Notes: generated by a model from the sequence alone, not told the origin. A stretch of 64,000 bases of DNA from Brucella pseudintermedia (GCF_042697365.1 NZ_CP137604.1); one strand, 5' to 3'. Positions 1 to 9,047 are shown, numbered from the stretch's first letter. Numbers and translations: made by a program.

Positions 1-1
1 G

Positions 2-310
2 GGAACCGTCGTCAATGAGAAGTGGTCGAACCGCCGTATCGCTGGGCTTCTCGACCAAATGCAGAAAACCAGCGATGCCCGTTCGGCAAAAAAACGTTTG
101 CGAACAGTGGAGACACCCCGCCATGTCGAGGGAAGTCTGGTCGTGGTTCGCACGCAAGGTACGGAATTCCTGATTGACGGTCGCCGGCGCGCGAATATCT
201 GGAGTAACATGCCGGGCCAATATGCCGTCTGGGTTATCGAAGTAGAGCCGCGCCCATCGCGTCTCTCGAAGCTGATAGGCGGCGGCGAACTCCAACCGTC
301 TCGATCATAA
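2..310 (+). CDS. Hypothetical protein, 5' end outside window
   Basis: The reading frame is open from the first bases of the window to a TAA at 308-310, so only the last ~102 residues are visible and the true start lies upstream. The visible part is basic at its start (a KWSNRR stretch and an AKKRLR stretch). It then has a beta-rich central part around VVVRTQGTEFLIDGRR and a polar tail. I do not recognise the family and see no membrane segment. It converges on the leftward ynfA gene, which begins 30 bp downstream. An internal ATG at 59 could start a shorter 83-residue product, but the continuous upstream frame makes an edge-truncated gene more likely. Confidence 0.45.
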   Translation, partial: GTVVNEKWSNRRIAGLLDQMQKTSDARSAKKRLRTVETPRHVEGSLVVVRTQGTEFLIDGRRRANIWSNMPGQYAVWVIEVEPRPSRLSKLIGGGELQPSRS

Positions 311-340
311 AAGCATTTCCAGCAAAAAGAGCGTCGAAAA

Positions 341-661
341 TCAGGAGCGCGGTCCAAAGAGGATGATGCATGTACCGGCGAAGGCCGTGCACGCGCCGAC
401 CACATCCCAGCGATCGGGGCGGGCGCCCTCGGCAAACCAGATCCACAGGATCGACGCGATGATATAGATCCCGCCATAAGCTGCGTAGGCGCGACCGGCA
501 ACATTGCTCTCAATCAATGTCAGCAGATAGGCGAACAAGGCGAGGCACACCATGCCGGGCACCAGCCAGAACGGTGACTTGCCAAGCTTCAACCAAGCCC
601 AAAAGGCAAAGCAACCGCCAATTTCAAACAGGGCTGCGGCGGCGTAGATCGCGAATTGCAA
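341..661 (-). CDS. ynfA: YnfA/UPF0060 family small membrane protein
   Basis: A 106-residue polytopic protein with four predicted membrane helices, matching the UPF0060/YnfA family in length and in the landmarks AALFEIGGCFAFWAWL, AYAAYGGIYI and RPDRWD. The family is an inner-membrane relative of small multidrug transporters; its substrate here is unknown. The open frame runs further upstream, but I chose the TTG at 661. An AGGAG lies nine bases before it, and that start gives the family's usual length and N-terminus. The first 38 bases lie inside the end of the O-antigen ligase gene in another frame, so the two are probably co-transcribed. Confidence 0.8.
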   Translation of the reverse strand: MQFAIYAAAALFEIGGCFAFWAWLKLGKSPFWLVPGMVCLALFAYLLTLIESNVAGRAYAAYGGIYIIASILWIWFAEGARPDRWDVVGACTAFAGTCIILFGPRS

Positions 662-1946
662 GGTTCTGCTCTCCTGAGCCTTCTTTGAGTTTGAGTGAAA
701 GCTCATACTTGTATTCCAGCCCTGCACAACCCCAGATAATCCCGAAAAGCAGATAAAAATGTCGCCAGTGGTCGGTATCGATGACATTTCCGATCAGGAC
801 ATGCCCGAGATAGGTTGCATAAGCCACCAAGAGAAATGGCTGCCAGGGACGATTGCGAAACAGCAGTTTGAAGCCGATCGCAAGGGTCAGAAATGTCAGT
901 GTCAGAAAAGCTATGAATCCGACCCATCCATAGTCGAGCGCAGCCTTGAGCCAGATATTGTGCGTGTCTTCGCCAAACATCGGTCCGAATTCGAGCGGCC
1001 CGATACCCAAGGAATGCTGCGTGGCGAGAATCATACCAAGCCAATGGCGCGCGAAGCGTCCAAGTCTTGCACTGTCATAGCTCTGTTCAAGCCGCGCGCG
1101 CTCACGGAAGAAGTCGCCCACGCCGGGAATTTGCAGGATAATGAGGACCGCGAGAACGATCGCCACCACGGCAAGCAGGCCGATTGCGATCAGCCGAAAC
1201 CGAAAGCGGTTGCTGTTGCTTTGCAGAAAAAGCACGCCGAACAAAAGGGCGAAGGAGAGGGGAACCATCGCCCATGCCGCGCGCGAAAAGGACAGCAGTA
1301 CGCCAAGCATGAGCAGGCAGCAGAGCGGAAGATAGGCAGCCACATCGCGCATGCTTCCGCGCATGACGCGATAAAGCGTCCAGGTCAGCGGCAGTATAAG
1401 GAAGGGGCCGTAGACGTTCGGGTCTTGAAAAGCACCCTGCGCGCGTCCGTAGCGCGTGAAGTTTTCCGCTCCGGGGAAGAGGGCGAAATAACCGGCAATG
1501 CCGAGCAAGGAGGAGACGATGCTGACAAGAAGATAGGCGTTAAAGATGGTTCGCAGACGCCTGTAGTCAGCTTCGATCACAGCCGCGAAGAACACTGATG
1601 TAAAAGCCAGAAACAGCGAGACCGCAATATAAAGCGGGGCCTTCTTCACATCGGCCATCTGCATGACCGAGATCATTCCGCCGAAATTGAACACGGTAAG
1701 GATTGCCAGCAGCACGAGGCTGGTGCGGGTCAGCTTCAGGCCGAACAATAATGCCAGCACAATCAGGCCGACCATATAGAGTTCGTAAGGCGCGGGCTCA
1801 CTCATCACGAAGCCCAACAGAAAAACACCGAAACCGATCGCCGTGTTGGCAATGAGGCGATTGAGCGCACGTTTGCGCGCTATATCTGCCCGCAGCTCTA
1901 TGGGCGGGGGCAGATTGCCCTCAAACCTGTGCGCTACGCTGGTCAA
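624..1946 (-). CDS. O-antigen ligase/polymerase family membrane protein
   Basis: A 440-residue protein with about ten to twelve hydrophobic helices. It has the large periplasmic loop and the AQGAFQDPNVYG-type segment (near residues 165-180) of the Wzy_C/O-antigen ligase family. Members either polymerise lipid-linked repeat units (Wzy/ExoQ) or transfer glycan to lipid A (WaaL); sequence alone does not separate these. It overlaps the upstream glycosylphosphotransferase gene by four bases (ATGA), so the two are translationally coupled. In an operon with a priming enzyme, export lipoprotein and co-polymerase, a polymerase role is the better guess. The hydrophilic C-terminal tail overlaps the start of ynfA. 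Confidence 0.8.
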   Translation of the reverse strand: MTSVAHRFEGNLPPPIELRADIARKRALNRLIANTAIGFGVFLLGFVMSEPAPYELYMVGLIVLALLFGLKLTRTSLVLLAILTVFNFGGMISVMQMADVKKAPLYIAVSLFLAFTSVFFAAVIEADYRRLRTIFNAYLLVSIVSSLLGIAGYFALFPGAENFTRYGRAQGAFQDPNVYGPFLILPLTWTLYRVMRGSMRDVAAYLPLCCLLMLGVLLSFSRAAWAMVPLSFALLFGVLFLQSNSNRFRFRLIAIGLLAVVAIVLAVLIILQIPGVGDFFRERARLEQSYDSARLGRFARHWLGMILATQHSLGIGPLEFGPMFGEDTHNIWLKAALDYGWVGFIAFLTLTFLTLAIGFKLLFRNRPWQPFLLVAYATYLGHVLIGNVIDTDHWRHFYLLFGIIWGCAGLEYKYELSLKLKEGSGEQNLAIRDLRRRSPV

Positions 1947-3511
1947 TAGGCGTTTTCCGTGTTGAGAAGCCGTATCGGCGTCAGGAACAGAATCTTGAGA
2001 TCAAGCCACAGCGACCAGTTTTCGATGTAGTAAAGATCGAATTCCGTGCGCATGCGAATCTTGTTTTCATTGTCGATTTCGCCACGCCAGCCATTGATCT
2101 GCGCCCAGCCGGTGACGCCCGGCTTCACGCGGTGGCGCGCGAAATAGCCGTCGACGACCTCGTTATAGAGGACATTGTGCGAATGGGCTGCGACCGCATG
2201 CGGGCGTGGGCCGACGAGCGACAGGGAACCTGCCAGAACATTGAAGAATTGCGGCAGTTCATCGATGGAAGCCTTGCGAATGAAACGCCCGACCCGCGTA
2301 ACGCGAGGATCGTTTTTGGTAACGGCCTGTTTTGCGGTGGGATCGCACATCTCGGTATACATTGACCGGAACTTCCAGACATTGATGACTTCGTTGTTGA
2401 AGCCATGCCGCTTCTGCTTGAAGATCACAGGGCCCTTGCTGTCCAGCTTGATAGCGATCGCCGTCCCGATCATGATCGGCGAAAGGAGAATGATGCCGAG
2501 AATGCTGAAAACCACATCGAAGATGCGTTTGGCGACGGAATCCCAATCGTTGATGGGCTTATCGAAAATATCCAGCATTGGCACCGCGCCGACATAGGAA
2601 TAGGCGCGCGGGCGGAAACGCAGGTGATTGTTGAGTGCCGAAAGGCGAATGTCGACGGGAAGGACCCAGAGCTTCTTCAGCAGAGCCAGCACGCGGGCTT
2701 CGGCGCTAATCGGCAGGGACACGATTAGCATGTCGATGCGGGCAATGCGGGCAAACTCGATCAGTTCATTGATATTGCCGAGTTTTGGATAACCCGCAAC
2801 GATGGGCGGCGACCGCTTGTCATCGCGATCGTCGAAAATACCGCATATGCGGATGTCGTTGTCCGGCTGCTGTTCCAGCGACCGGATGAGCACTTCCGCA
2901 TTGGAGCCGCCGCCTACGATGACGGCGCGGCGTTCCATAGTGCCGTTTCGCGCCCAGCGCTTTATCTTCCAGGCGATGAAGACACGCGACAGCACAAGCA
3001 GCACGCAGGCGCTGAGCGCCCAGTACAGGAACCAGCCGCGTGAGAAATCTGAGGAGGATTTCAGCAGGAAACCCGCGATAGCCAGCGTTCCGAGCACGGC
3101 GGCCCAGCTGATGAACAGCCGCCGCAGATAACGGCCGGGACTGCGCAGCACGTTGATCTGATAGCCGTCATTGATTTCCATCAGCAGGACGAAAAGCGCG
3201 CCGCCAGCGATGATTATGAGCGGGTAGTAGATGAGGAGATGCGTGCCGAGGCCCACATAAAGCAGAAAGCTCGCAATGCCGGACAGGAAGACAAGCCCGA
3301 ACTCTGCCATGCGCATGACGCCGCTCAGCATCAGCGGTGAGAACGTGTCGCGCTGATATTGCTCCGCCATCTGGCGCGCAAGAGGGCCGAGTTTCACCGG
3401 ACCTTGTGGCTTGGCGTCTGGCCCTGCATCCTGGTTGCCGCTGGCTTCCATGGCTTTTCGGCCAAAAGGAGAAAGCGCATCATTATTTCGCACAACATTG
3501 CCCCTGATCAT
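1943..3511 (-). CDS. Undecaprenyl-phosphate sugar phosphotransferase (priming enzyme)
   Basis: A 522-residue member of the WcaJ/ExoY/PssY bacterial sugar transferase family. It transfers a sugar-1-phosphate from a UDP-sugar to undecaprenyl phosphate and so starts repeat-unit synthesis at the inner membrane. It has a polar N-terminus, four or more helices (about residues 60-180), a nucleotide-binding-like CoA_binding_3 region (AVIVGGGSNAE), a fifth hydrophobic segment, and the catalytic C-terminal domain with KRIFDVVFS, KFRSMY, SIDELPQFFNVL, SLVGPRPH and GVTGWAQINGWRGE. The last motifs are diagnostic. It is the first gene of a leftward operon with the ligase/polymerase. The sugar (glucose or galactose) cannot be read from the sequence. 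Confidence 0.9.
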   Translation of the reverse strand: MIRGNVVRNNDALSPFGRKAMEASGNQDAGPDAKPQGPVKLGPLARQMAEQYQRDTFSPLMLSGVMRMAEFGLVFLSGIASFLLYVGLGTHLLIYYPLIIIAGGALFVLLMEINDGYQINVLRSPGRYLRRLFISWAAVLGTLAIAGFLLKSSSDFSRGWFLYWALSACVLLVLSRVFIAWKIKRWARNGTMERRAVIVGGGSNAEVLIRSLEQQPDNDIRICGIFDDRDDKRSPPIVAGYPKLGNINELIEFARIARIDMLIVSLPISAEARVLALLKKLWVLPVDIRLSALNNHLRFRPRAYSYVGAVPMLDIFDKPINDWDSVAKRIFDVVFSILGIILLSPIMIGTAIAIKLDSKGPVIFKQKRHGFNNEVINVWKFRSMYTEMCDPTAKQAVTKNDPRVTRVGRFIRKASIDELPQFFNVLAGSLSLVGPRPHAVAAHSHNVLYNEVVDGYFARHRVKPGVTGWAQINGWRGEIDNENKIRMRTEFDLYYIENWSLWLDLKILFLTPIRLLNTENAY

Positions 3512-4031
3512 AAGAATGACGCGTAGTGATTAGCCCCAAAGTCCTAAGCAGAATATAAACACCGCCGGACAAGCTTATGGCTTAGGTAAACACCCGATTA
3601 AATACATGACTGAAAGCCATTACTGTTAGCAACGACTAAACTAAAAAGATTTCTGCTCGCACTGTTACAGCATTGGTGGCGGCAACCGGTATGCGCACGT
3701 TGCCGCAAGGCAAGCAGCTGCAAGGCTTGCCTTGCGGGATTATATTGCCTAGGACAGTGATATGGAACCGTTGGAAGATAAAGCTGCAAGCGGCATTTTG
3801 CCATCGAACTGTTCGGCACATATCGCCGTCAACAGGCAGGCTCTCTTCCCCCTCCTGATAGGCACCAGATCGGACGATGTCATGGGGTTGCTGCGCGCCT
3901 GACCGCACAGCGACCCAAATCCTGATGAGAGCAATTCACGCTGCGACCTTTCAAGGTCGTATTAACTGTTTGTTTTGATGCGCTTTATCCGAGCCCTTTG
4001 TGACGTTCGGAGAAGCGTACTAGGGTTGAAC
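3512..4031. other. 520-bp divergent intergenic region
   Basis: Non-coding gap between the leftward glycosylphosphotransferase and the rightward methyltransferase-like gene. The short frames in it have no ribosome site and no family resemblance. The left third (3512-3665) is AT-rich and should contain the leftward operon promoter. The middle holds the overlapping inverted repeats listed separately. I see no convincing sigma-70 boxes. Confidence 0.5.
3679..3737. promoter_or_regulatory. Two overlapping, mutually exclusive inverted repeats
   Basis: GCGGCAAC at 3679-3686 pairs perfectly with GTTGCCGC at 3699-3706 (12-base loop). CCGCAAGGCAAGC at 3703-3715 pairs perfectly over 13 bp with 3725-3737 (9-base loop). 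The arms share 3703-3706, so one RNA cannot form both hairpins. The second hairpin is not followed by a T-run in either direction, so it is not a textbook terminator. It could be an attenuator, a protein-binding palindrome or part of a small RNA. Confidence 0.5.
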
Positions 4032-4763
4032 ATGACTATCTGGGTCGAACTGGCTAGAGCGGGCAATCATGCCGGCGATGAAATTTTGTTGCGAAAACGC
4101 GATCACATCTATGAAATCCGTTATAATGGCCTGGAATTGATGTCGAACGTCAACTTCCAGTCCGAGACCGTATTGGCAGAGCGGTCGCTTCGCCTGCATG
4201 GTCGGGCGGTGTCGCATATGCTGATCGGCGGGCTCGGCATGGGTTTCACGCTTCGGGCCGCACTCGATCTGCTGGGACCCGAGGCCAGGGTCACTGTGTG
4301 CGATCTTGTCCCGGAAATCGTGGACTGGAACCGGACCCATATCGGGCATCTTGCCGGTTATCCACTGAACGATCCTCGGGTGGATATCCGGGTCGCGGAC
4401 GTGATGGATGTCCTTCGTGCAGAACAGGGTCGGTATGATGCCATACTGATGGACACGGATAATGGACCGGATTTCACGGTCCGCGCCGCCAACGGAGCCA
4501 TCTATGAGGATGATGGCCTCAGGCTGGTGAAACGGGCATTGAAGCCGAACGGCATCGCCGCGTTCTGGTCCGCAACCATATCCGACCCGTTTGAAGACAA
4601 GCTGGACATGCTGCCGTGGCAATGGCAACGCGAGGATATATCGTTGATTGGCGGACGCGCGGACGCCTTCCACTACATCTATTTTGCAGCGCAGGGGGGA
4701 TTTCGGTCACAGGTGGACAGAATTGTGTCTGCCTCCGGGCCCTTCGCCGCGATGGCAGGCTGA
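4032..4763 (+). CDS. Spermidine-synthase-like SAM-binding protein
   Basis: A 243-residue Rossmann-fold protein related to spermidine/spermine synthases. Visible features are glycine-rich motif I (LIGGLGMGFTLRAAL), an acidic end to the next strand (VTVCDLVPEIVDWN) and an ILMDTDNGPDF segment where polyamine synthases keep their catalytic Asp. The family transfers aminopropyl or methyl groups from (decarboxylated) SAM; the real substrate is not predictable. An upstream ATG at 3975 is open in frame, but I prefer 4032, which has AGGG six bases before it and removes an unlikely basic leader. It is a single rightward gene inside an otherwise leftward polysaccharide cluster. Confidence 0.7.
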   Translation: MTIWVELARAGNHAGDEILLRKRDHIYEIRYNGLELMSNVNFQSETVLAERSLRLHGRAVSHMLIGGLGMGFTLRAALDLLGPEARVTVCDLVPEIVDWNRTHIGHLAGYPLNDPRVDIRVADVMDVLRAEQGRYDAILMDTDNGPDFTVRAANGAIYEDDGLRLVKRALKPNGIAAFWSATISDPFEDKLDMLPWQWQREDISLIGGRADAFHYIYFAAQGGFRSQVDRIVSASGPFAAMAG

Positions 4764-4775
4764 GGAGAATATCCG

Positions 4776-5942
4776 TCAGTCTTCCGGCACTGTCCGGTCG
4801 GGATGGGCTTCATAATAGATCGTCTCGATCGACTGGGCCATGGATTGCAGACTGAAACGCTCACCTAGCCGCGCCGCCTCCGGCATCGCGGCGCGAAACG
4901 CCGCCGGATCATCCGCAACCTTCAGCATCTTGTCCGCAAGCGCTTCGTCCTCCGGCTCGACCAACGCCGGGGAACGCGGCCCGAACACTTCAGGAATGCC
5001 GCCGACATTGCTGGCGATGACGGGCTTTCCGGCGGCAAGCGCCTCCAGAACAATATAGGGAAACGCTTCGGCACGTGACGGGACCACCATTATCCTCCCA
5101 AGGGCAAAGGCCTCTCGCGCGGCCATGCCGGGCAGAAAGCGGATCTGCCGGAAGATGCCCAGTTCTTCGGCGAGGGCGACGAAGCCCGGCTTTTCCGCGC
5201 CGTCCCCCACCATGGTTGCGGTGAAAGCGCGCTCGCTCTGGTCGCGCAGGCGCGCCAGTGCACGGATCATGAGGTCCGGCCCTTTCAGTTCGCGCATCGT
5301 GCCGACAAAAAGAAAATCGCTGGCATCCGGCGCGTCAGCCATTGTTATGAACTCGTCTTCGGTCAGGCCGTTATAGATGACGGCGTGAAGGCCATAGGGC
5401 CGTCCTATCTTTTCTTCGTAGATGCGCTTTTCGAAGTTCGAGACGAACATCACCGCGTCGGTGAGAGGGGCCAGCAATCTCTCGATCAGAAAGACGGCGC
5501 CGCCTCGGCGCGTCTTCCCGTCGAAATGCAGGCTGCCGCCATGCGGTGAATAGATACGGGCTACGCGAGACCTGAATACCCGTAAGACTGAACCGAACAA
5601 ACGCGCATAGACCCCGCCCTTGGCGCCATGTCCGTGCAATATGTCCGGCTGCAATTTCTTGATGATGCGATATGTTTTGTAGGCTGCGGCCGCATCGCCC
5701 AATCCGATATGGCGCTGCATGGCAATGCGATGCAAGCCGAGCGCGAGCTTTGGCCGTAATTCCTCCAGAAGCGCGTCTTCGCGCGGGCCGCCTGTGGTTG
5801 CATCGCAGACAATGCCGACCGCGTGGCCGTTCTCCGCCTGCAAGCCCACCAGATCGCGGACATGGCGGAAGAGCCCGCCGGTCGGTTCGCGGAAGCAGTG
5901 GAGGATGCGGAGCGGGGAGACGTTGGTGTCATCAGCCATCAA
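4776..5942 (-). CDS. GT4-type glycosyltransferase
   Basis: A 388-residue GT-B glycosyltransferase of family 4. The N-terminal domain carries the glycine-rich loop PTGGLFRHVRDL and HGHGAKGGVYARLF. The C-terminal domain has FLFVGTMRELKGPDLMI, then the EX7E-type donor site PSRAEAFPYIVLEALAAGKPV followed by NVGGIPEVF. It would add one sugar to the lipid-linked repeat unit on the cytoplasmic face. It lies seven bases downstream of the export lipoprotein gene, so the two form one operon. It is the only ordinary glycosyltransferase here, so other linkages must be made by genes elsewhere. Confidence 0.88.
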   Translation of the reverse strand: MMADDTNVSPLRILHCFREPTGGLFRHVRDLVGLQAENGHAVGIVCDATTGGPREDALLEELRPKLALGLHRIAMQRHIGLGDAAAAYKTYRIIKKLQPDILHGHGAKGGVYARLFGSVLRVFRSRVARIYSPHGGSLHFDGKTRRGGAVFLIERLLAPLTDAVMFVSNFEKRIYEEKIGRPYGLHAVIYNGLTEDEFITMADAPDASDFLFVGTMRELKGPDLMIRALARLRDQSERAFTATMVGDGAEKPGFVALAEELGIFRQIRFLPGMAAREAFALGRIMVVPSRAEAFPYIVLEALAAGKPVIASNVGGIPEVFGPRSPALVEPEDEALADKMLKVADDPAAFRAAMPEAARLGERFSLQSMAQSIETIYYEAHPDRTVPED

Positions 5943-5948
5943 TCGCCA

Positions 5949-6539
5949 TCAGAACAGACGTTCGCGCACATAGATCGTGTCGCCCGGCAAAATAGGATCC
6001 GAAATCAGCACCCGCCCGGTCAGAACCTTGCCGTTGAACTGGCGCGTGATATCGACATTTTCCTGATTGGCGCGCGGACTGAAACCGCCTGCAGCGGCGA
6101 TAGCCTTCTGCGCGGTCATGCCCGGAACATAGGAATACTGGCCGGCGGCACCCACTTCACCCATCACGAAGATCGGGCGATAGCGGTCGATTTCCGCGCT
6201 GACGTCTGGATCGCGCAGATAGCCGCCGCGCAGCTTGGATGCGATGATGCCTTCCAGCTGTTTGGATGTCTTGCCGCGGGCCGGAATGCTGCCGACAAGC
6301 GGGAAGGCGATATAGCCTGCCTGATCGACGCTGTAGGTGTTGGTAAGGCTCGGCTGCTCGAAAACCGTAATGCGCACACGGTCGCCGGCGTCCAGCATAT
6401 AGGGCTGGTTCAGCGCTTCGTGGAAAGCGGGCGGGGCAGGGCGATAGCTGGAACAGGCAGAAAGCGTCATGGCCGCAAGGCCGAGTGCCACGAGCATGGC
6501 GTGGCCTTTGCGCTTGTTCTGATTTGTCTTCGCCGTCAT
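5949..6539 (-). CDS. Wza/BexD-type polysaccharide export lipoprotein
   Basis: A 196-residue periplasmic/outer-membrane export protein. It has a lipoprotein signal peptide with lipobox LSAC (about residues 26-29), the polysaccharide-export domain starting YMLDAGDRVRITVFEQ, and a SLBB-like segment (FVMGEVGAAGQYSYVPGM). It ends in GDTIYVRERLF, as in short alphaproteobacterial ExoF/Wza relatives. It lacks the long C-terminal barrel helix of E. coli Wza. The ATG at 6539 has GAGG five bases upstream. It is divergent from the Wzc-like gene, as is typical of an export pair. Confidence 0.88.
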   Translation of the reverse strand: MTAKTNQNKRKGHAMLVALGLAAMTLSACSSYRPAPPAFHEALNQPYMLDAGDRVRITVFEQPSLTNTYSVDQAGYIAFPLVGSIPARGKTSKQLEGIIASKLRGGYLRDPDVSAEIDRYRPIFVMGEVGAAGQYSYVPGMTAQKAIAAAGGFSPRANQENVDITRQFNGKVLTGRVLISDPILPGDTIYVRERLF

Positions 6540-6839
6540 CTTCCGCCTCGGTTCTTCCGAAAAGCATTATTTCCTAAAGTACGCAATCGACGCGGTATGG
6601 CCGCGCAATTGCGAATATCGGTTGCAAGGGTTATCGATTGATTAGGGTTAATGGCTGGTAAAGAAGACAGGGTGAGGCGCAAAATCTTTATGTTTCGCCG
6701 GGGTCGTGAGCTGGTCCTGCTTAACCCTCTGGTTACCTTGTTCCTTTACCGTTCGGCCAGATTCGGGGGTGGTTTACCCCACGCGGGCGAGAGCGATCAC
6801 GCGCGCAAGCGCATTCGCGAAGTCCATGGAGAATGGGGA
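6540..6839. promoter_or_regulatory. Divergent promoter region of export operon and Wzc-like gene
   Basis: A 300-bp gap between divergently transcribed polysaccharide genes. It is AT-richer around 6560-6700 and contains GGTTAA/TTAACC-type repeats (near 6645 and 6721) and GGGGT-N5-ACCCC near 6766. An open frame from 6651 runs into the Wzc-like gene but has no family resemblance, so I treat it as leader. No operator can be named with confidence. Confidence 0.35.
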
Positions 6840-9047
6840 ATGGCAGAAGTCGATCCGTTATCAAGGGATGCAGATATCGATATCGGCGCGCTGTTCGCAA
6901 GCCTGAGGCGCCACTGGCTGTTCATCGTCGTGGGCGCGCTCCTGATGGCAGCGCTCGCATGGGCCGTCTGCCTCCTTCTGACCCCGGATTATCGCGCCGA
7001 AGCCCGCATCATGATCGAGGCTCGCGAATCCATCTATACCCGCCCCAATGGCGAGACTGCCGCCGAGCGCCCGCTTTTCGACGCCGAAGGCGTGAAAAGC
7101 CAGGTCGAGGTATTCTCCTCCGGCGATCTTCTCAAGAAAGTTTCCGACGAGCTCAAGCTGACCAGCAACGAAGCCTTCACGACAACGGATGTGAAGCCCT
7201 GGACCCGCGTCCTCATCATGCTCGGCATGCGGACCGATCCGGCTCGGCTGACCCCGGAAGAGCGCGTCTTGCAGAAGCTGCGCAAGAACATGCAGGTGTT
7301 TGCCGTGACTGCCTCACGCGTCATCGCGGTGCAATATACCTCGCCGGACCCGGAAACGGCCAAGAACGTCGCCAACGCGCTGGCTGATCAGTACATCCTG
7401 TTTCAGCAGGCCGCGAAGCTTGAATCGAACGACGACGCGACCAGCTGGCTTGCCCCCGAAATTGACGACCTGCGCAATCGCGTCCGCGATGCGGAAAGGA
7501 AGGTCGCGGACTACCGTGCTTCGCGTGGGCTTCTGACGGGGCAGAGCAATAGCACCATCGCCACACAGCAGCTTTCCGAGGTCTCGACAGAACTCACACG
7601 GGTGCGCACCAATCGTGCATCGGCGGAAGCCAAGGCGGAAAGCATTCGCAAGGCGCTCGCCTCCGGCGCGCCCATCGACACGCTGCCGGATGTGCTTGCT
7701 TCCGGGATGATGCAGCGTCTTGCCGAAAGGCGCGTCCAGCTCAATGCACAGATTGCCGATCTTTCGACGACGCTTCTGGACGGCCATCCGCGCATCAAGG
7801 CGCTGCGTTCGCAGCTTGCCGATCTCGACCAGCAGATCAGGAACGAAGGCCGCAAGCTCATTGCCAGCCTCGACAATGAAGTGTCTGCCGCAAAGCTTCG
7901 CGAGGATGAACTCAATCGCGAGCTGAACCGGGTGAAGGCACAGGCGGCACAGGCAGGCGATCAGGAAGTCGAACTGCGCGCATTGGAGCGTGAAGCGGCG
8001 GCACAGCGCCAGCTTCTGGAAACCTACCTGACGCGCTATCGCGAAGCCGCATCCCGTACCGACCGCAATTATGTGCCGGTCGATGCCCGCGTTTTTGCTT
8101 CTGCCGAGGCTCCCGCTGTTCCCTATTATCCGATGATACTGCCGATTGTCAGCTCGACCTTCGTGGCGGGTTTGCTGCTGCTTTCGATTTTCGTTCTGTT
8201 GCGCGAATTGTTCAGTGGGCGCGCATTCGTGACGGCTGATGGCCAAAGGGCCGATGCGGTGGAGGAAATCGAAATGCCGGTTATTGCCGCCGCCGCTGAA
8301 GCCGCTGCGGTGCCGCCATCGAAAGCCGAAGGCGGTGATACGGTTTCGAACGAAACAATTGAAGCGCCGCGCCGGTCATGGACTACGCCATTTGCGGCCA
8401 AGCCGTTGGCTTCAGACACACGGAGAACCGTGGAGGAGTTTCCCATGACGGGGGGAGATAAGACCAGTCAACGCGAGGCACAGCAGCGTAATCCCAACGG
8501 CGTGAAAGCTGTCGCCGATCTGCTTGACGGCGGAAAGGAAAAGCGCATCGTGGTTGTCTCTCCCGAAGGTGACAAGGCATCGGCGGGAACGGTACGTCTG
8601 TTGCGCGAATTTGCCGACCGCGGCAAGCGGGCAATTCTCGTGGACATGACGGCACATGGAACCGTCGGTCTGGCCATGCTGGACGGTGCGCATCTGCCCG
8701 GCATAACCGAGCTTCTGTCCGGCGAGCGGCGTTTCAACGAGGTCATTCACAGCGACCGGTTTTCACAGGCTCATGTGGTGCCGCTGGGGGAGGCTGATCC
8801 CGAAATTGCCATGCGCTCCGCTGACCGCCTCCCGCTTATTCTTGACGCGCTGGAAACAGTCTACGATTTTGTCGTTGTGGAGTGTGGTCCGTCGTCATCG
8901 GAACAGATCGCGCGCATTGCCGATGGACCGGCTTCCGTTGTGATGAGCATTGTTGATCCGGACGACAAGGGCGTCGCGCTGGCTGCACTTGATCTCGACC
9001 AGGGCGGCTATGAAGATGTTGTCATTCTCATGGATGAGACCGTCTGA
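6840..9047 (+). CDS. Wzc/GumC-like polysaccharide co-polymerase with degenerate ATPase domain
   Basis: A 735-residue inner-membrane protein. TM1 (about residues 27-49) follows a cytoplasmic Wzz start (ADIDIGALFASLRRHW). A long periplasmic coiled-coil region runs to about 440 and includes RLAERRVQLNAQIADL. TM2 (about 445-470) follows the PVDARVFASAEAPAVPYYP proline motif. A cytoplasmic BY-kinase-like domain fills the rest. That domain keeps strand motifs (RAILVDM, FVVVECG) but the Walker A is replaced by VVSPEGDKASAGT, with no GK[ST]. There is no tyrosine cluster at the C-terminus. It should set chain length and couple to the Wza-like lipoprotein, but probably does not autophosphorylate. ATG 6840 has GGAG nine bases upstream; 6651 is an alternative frame start. 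Confidence 0.85.
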   Translation: MAEVDPLSRDADIDIGALFASLRRHWLFIVVGALLMAALAWAVCLLLTPDYRAEARIMIEARESIYTRPNGETAAERPLFDAEGVKSQVEVFSSGDLLKKVSDELKLTSNEAFTTTDVKPWTRVLIMLGMRTDPARLTPEERVLQKLRKNMQVFAVTASRVIAVQYTSPDPETAKNVANALADQYILFQQAAKLESNDDATSWLAPEIDDLRNRVRDAERKVADYRASRGLLTGQSNSTIATQQLSEVSTELTRVRTNRASAEAKAESIRKALASGAPIDTLPDVLASGMMQRLAERRVQLNAQIADLSTTLLDGHPRIKALRSQLADLDQQIRNEGRKLIASLDNEVSAAKLREDELNRELNRVKAQAAQAGDQEVELRALEREAAAQRQLLETYLTRYREAASRTDRNYVPVDARVFASAEAPAVPYYPMILPIVSSTFVAGLLLLSIFVLLRELFSGRAFVTADGQRADAVEEIEMPVIAAAAEAAAVPPSKAEGGDTVSNETIEAPRRSWTTPFAAKPLASDTRRTVEEFPMTGGDKTSQREAQQRNPNGVKAVADLLDGGKEKRIVVVSPEGDKASAGTVRLLREFADRGKRAILVDMTAHGTVGLAMLDGAHLPGITELLSGERRFNEVIHSDRFSQAHVVPLGEADPEIAMRSADRLPLILDALETVYDFVVVECGPSSSEQIARIADGPASVVMSIVDPDDKGVALAALDLDQGGYEDVVILMDETV

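Noticed and set aside
759..1598. A 279-residue plus-strand frame opposite the O-antigen ligase-like gene
   Set aside because: Antisense shadow; charged, low-complexity composition, no family resemblance.
3673..3858. 61-residue frame in the 3.5-4.0 kb gap
   Set aside because: It runs through the hairpin arms, has no ribosome site and no recognisable protein features.
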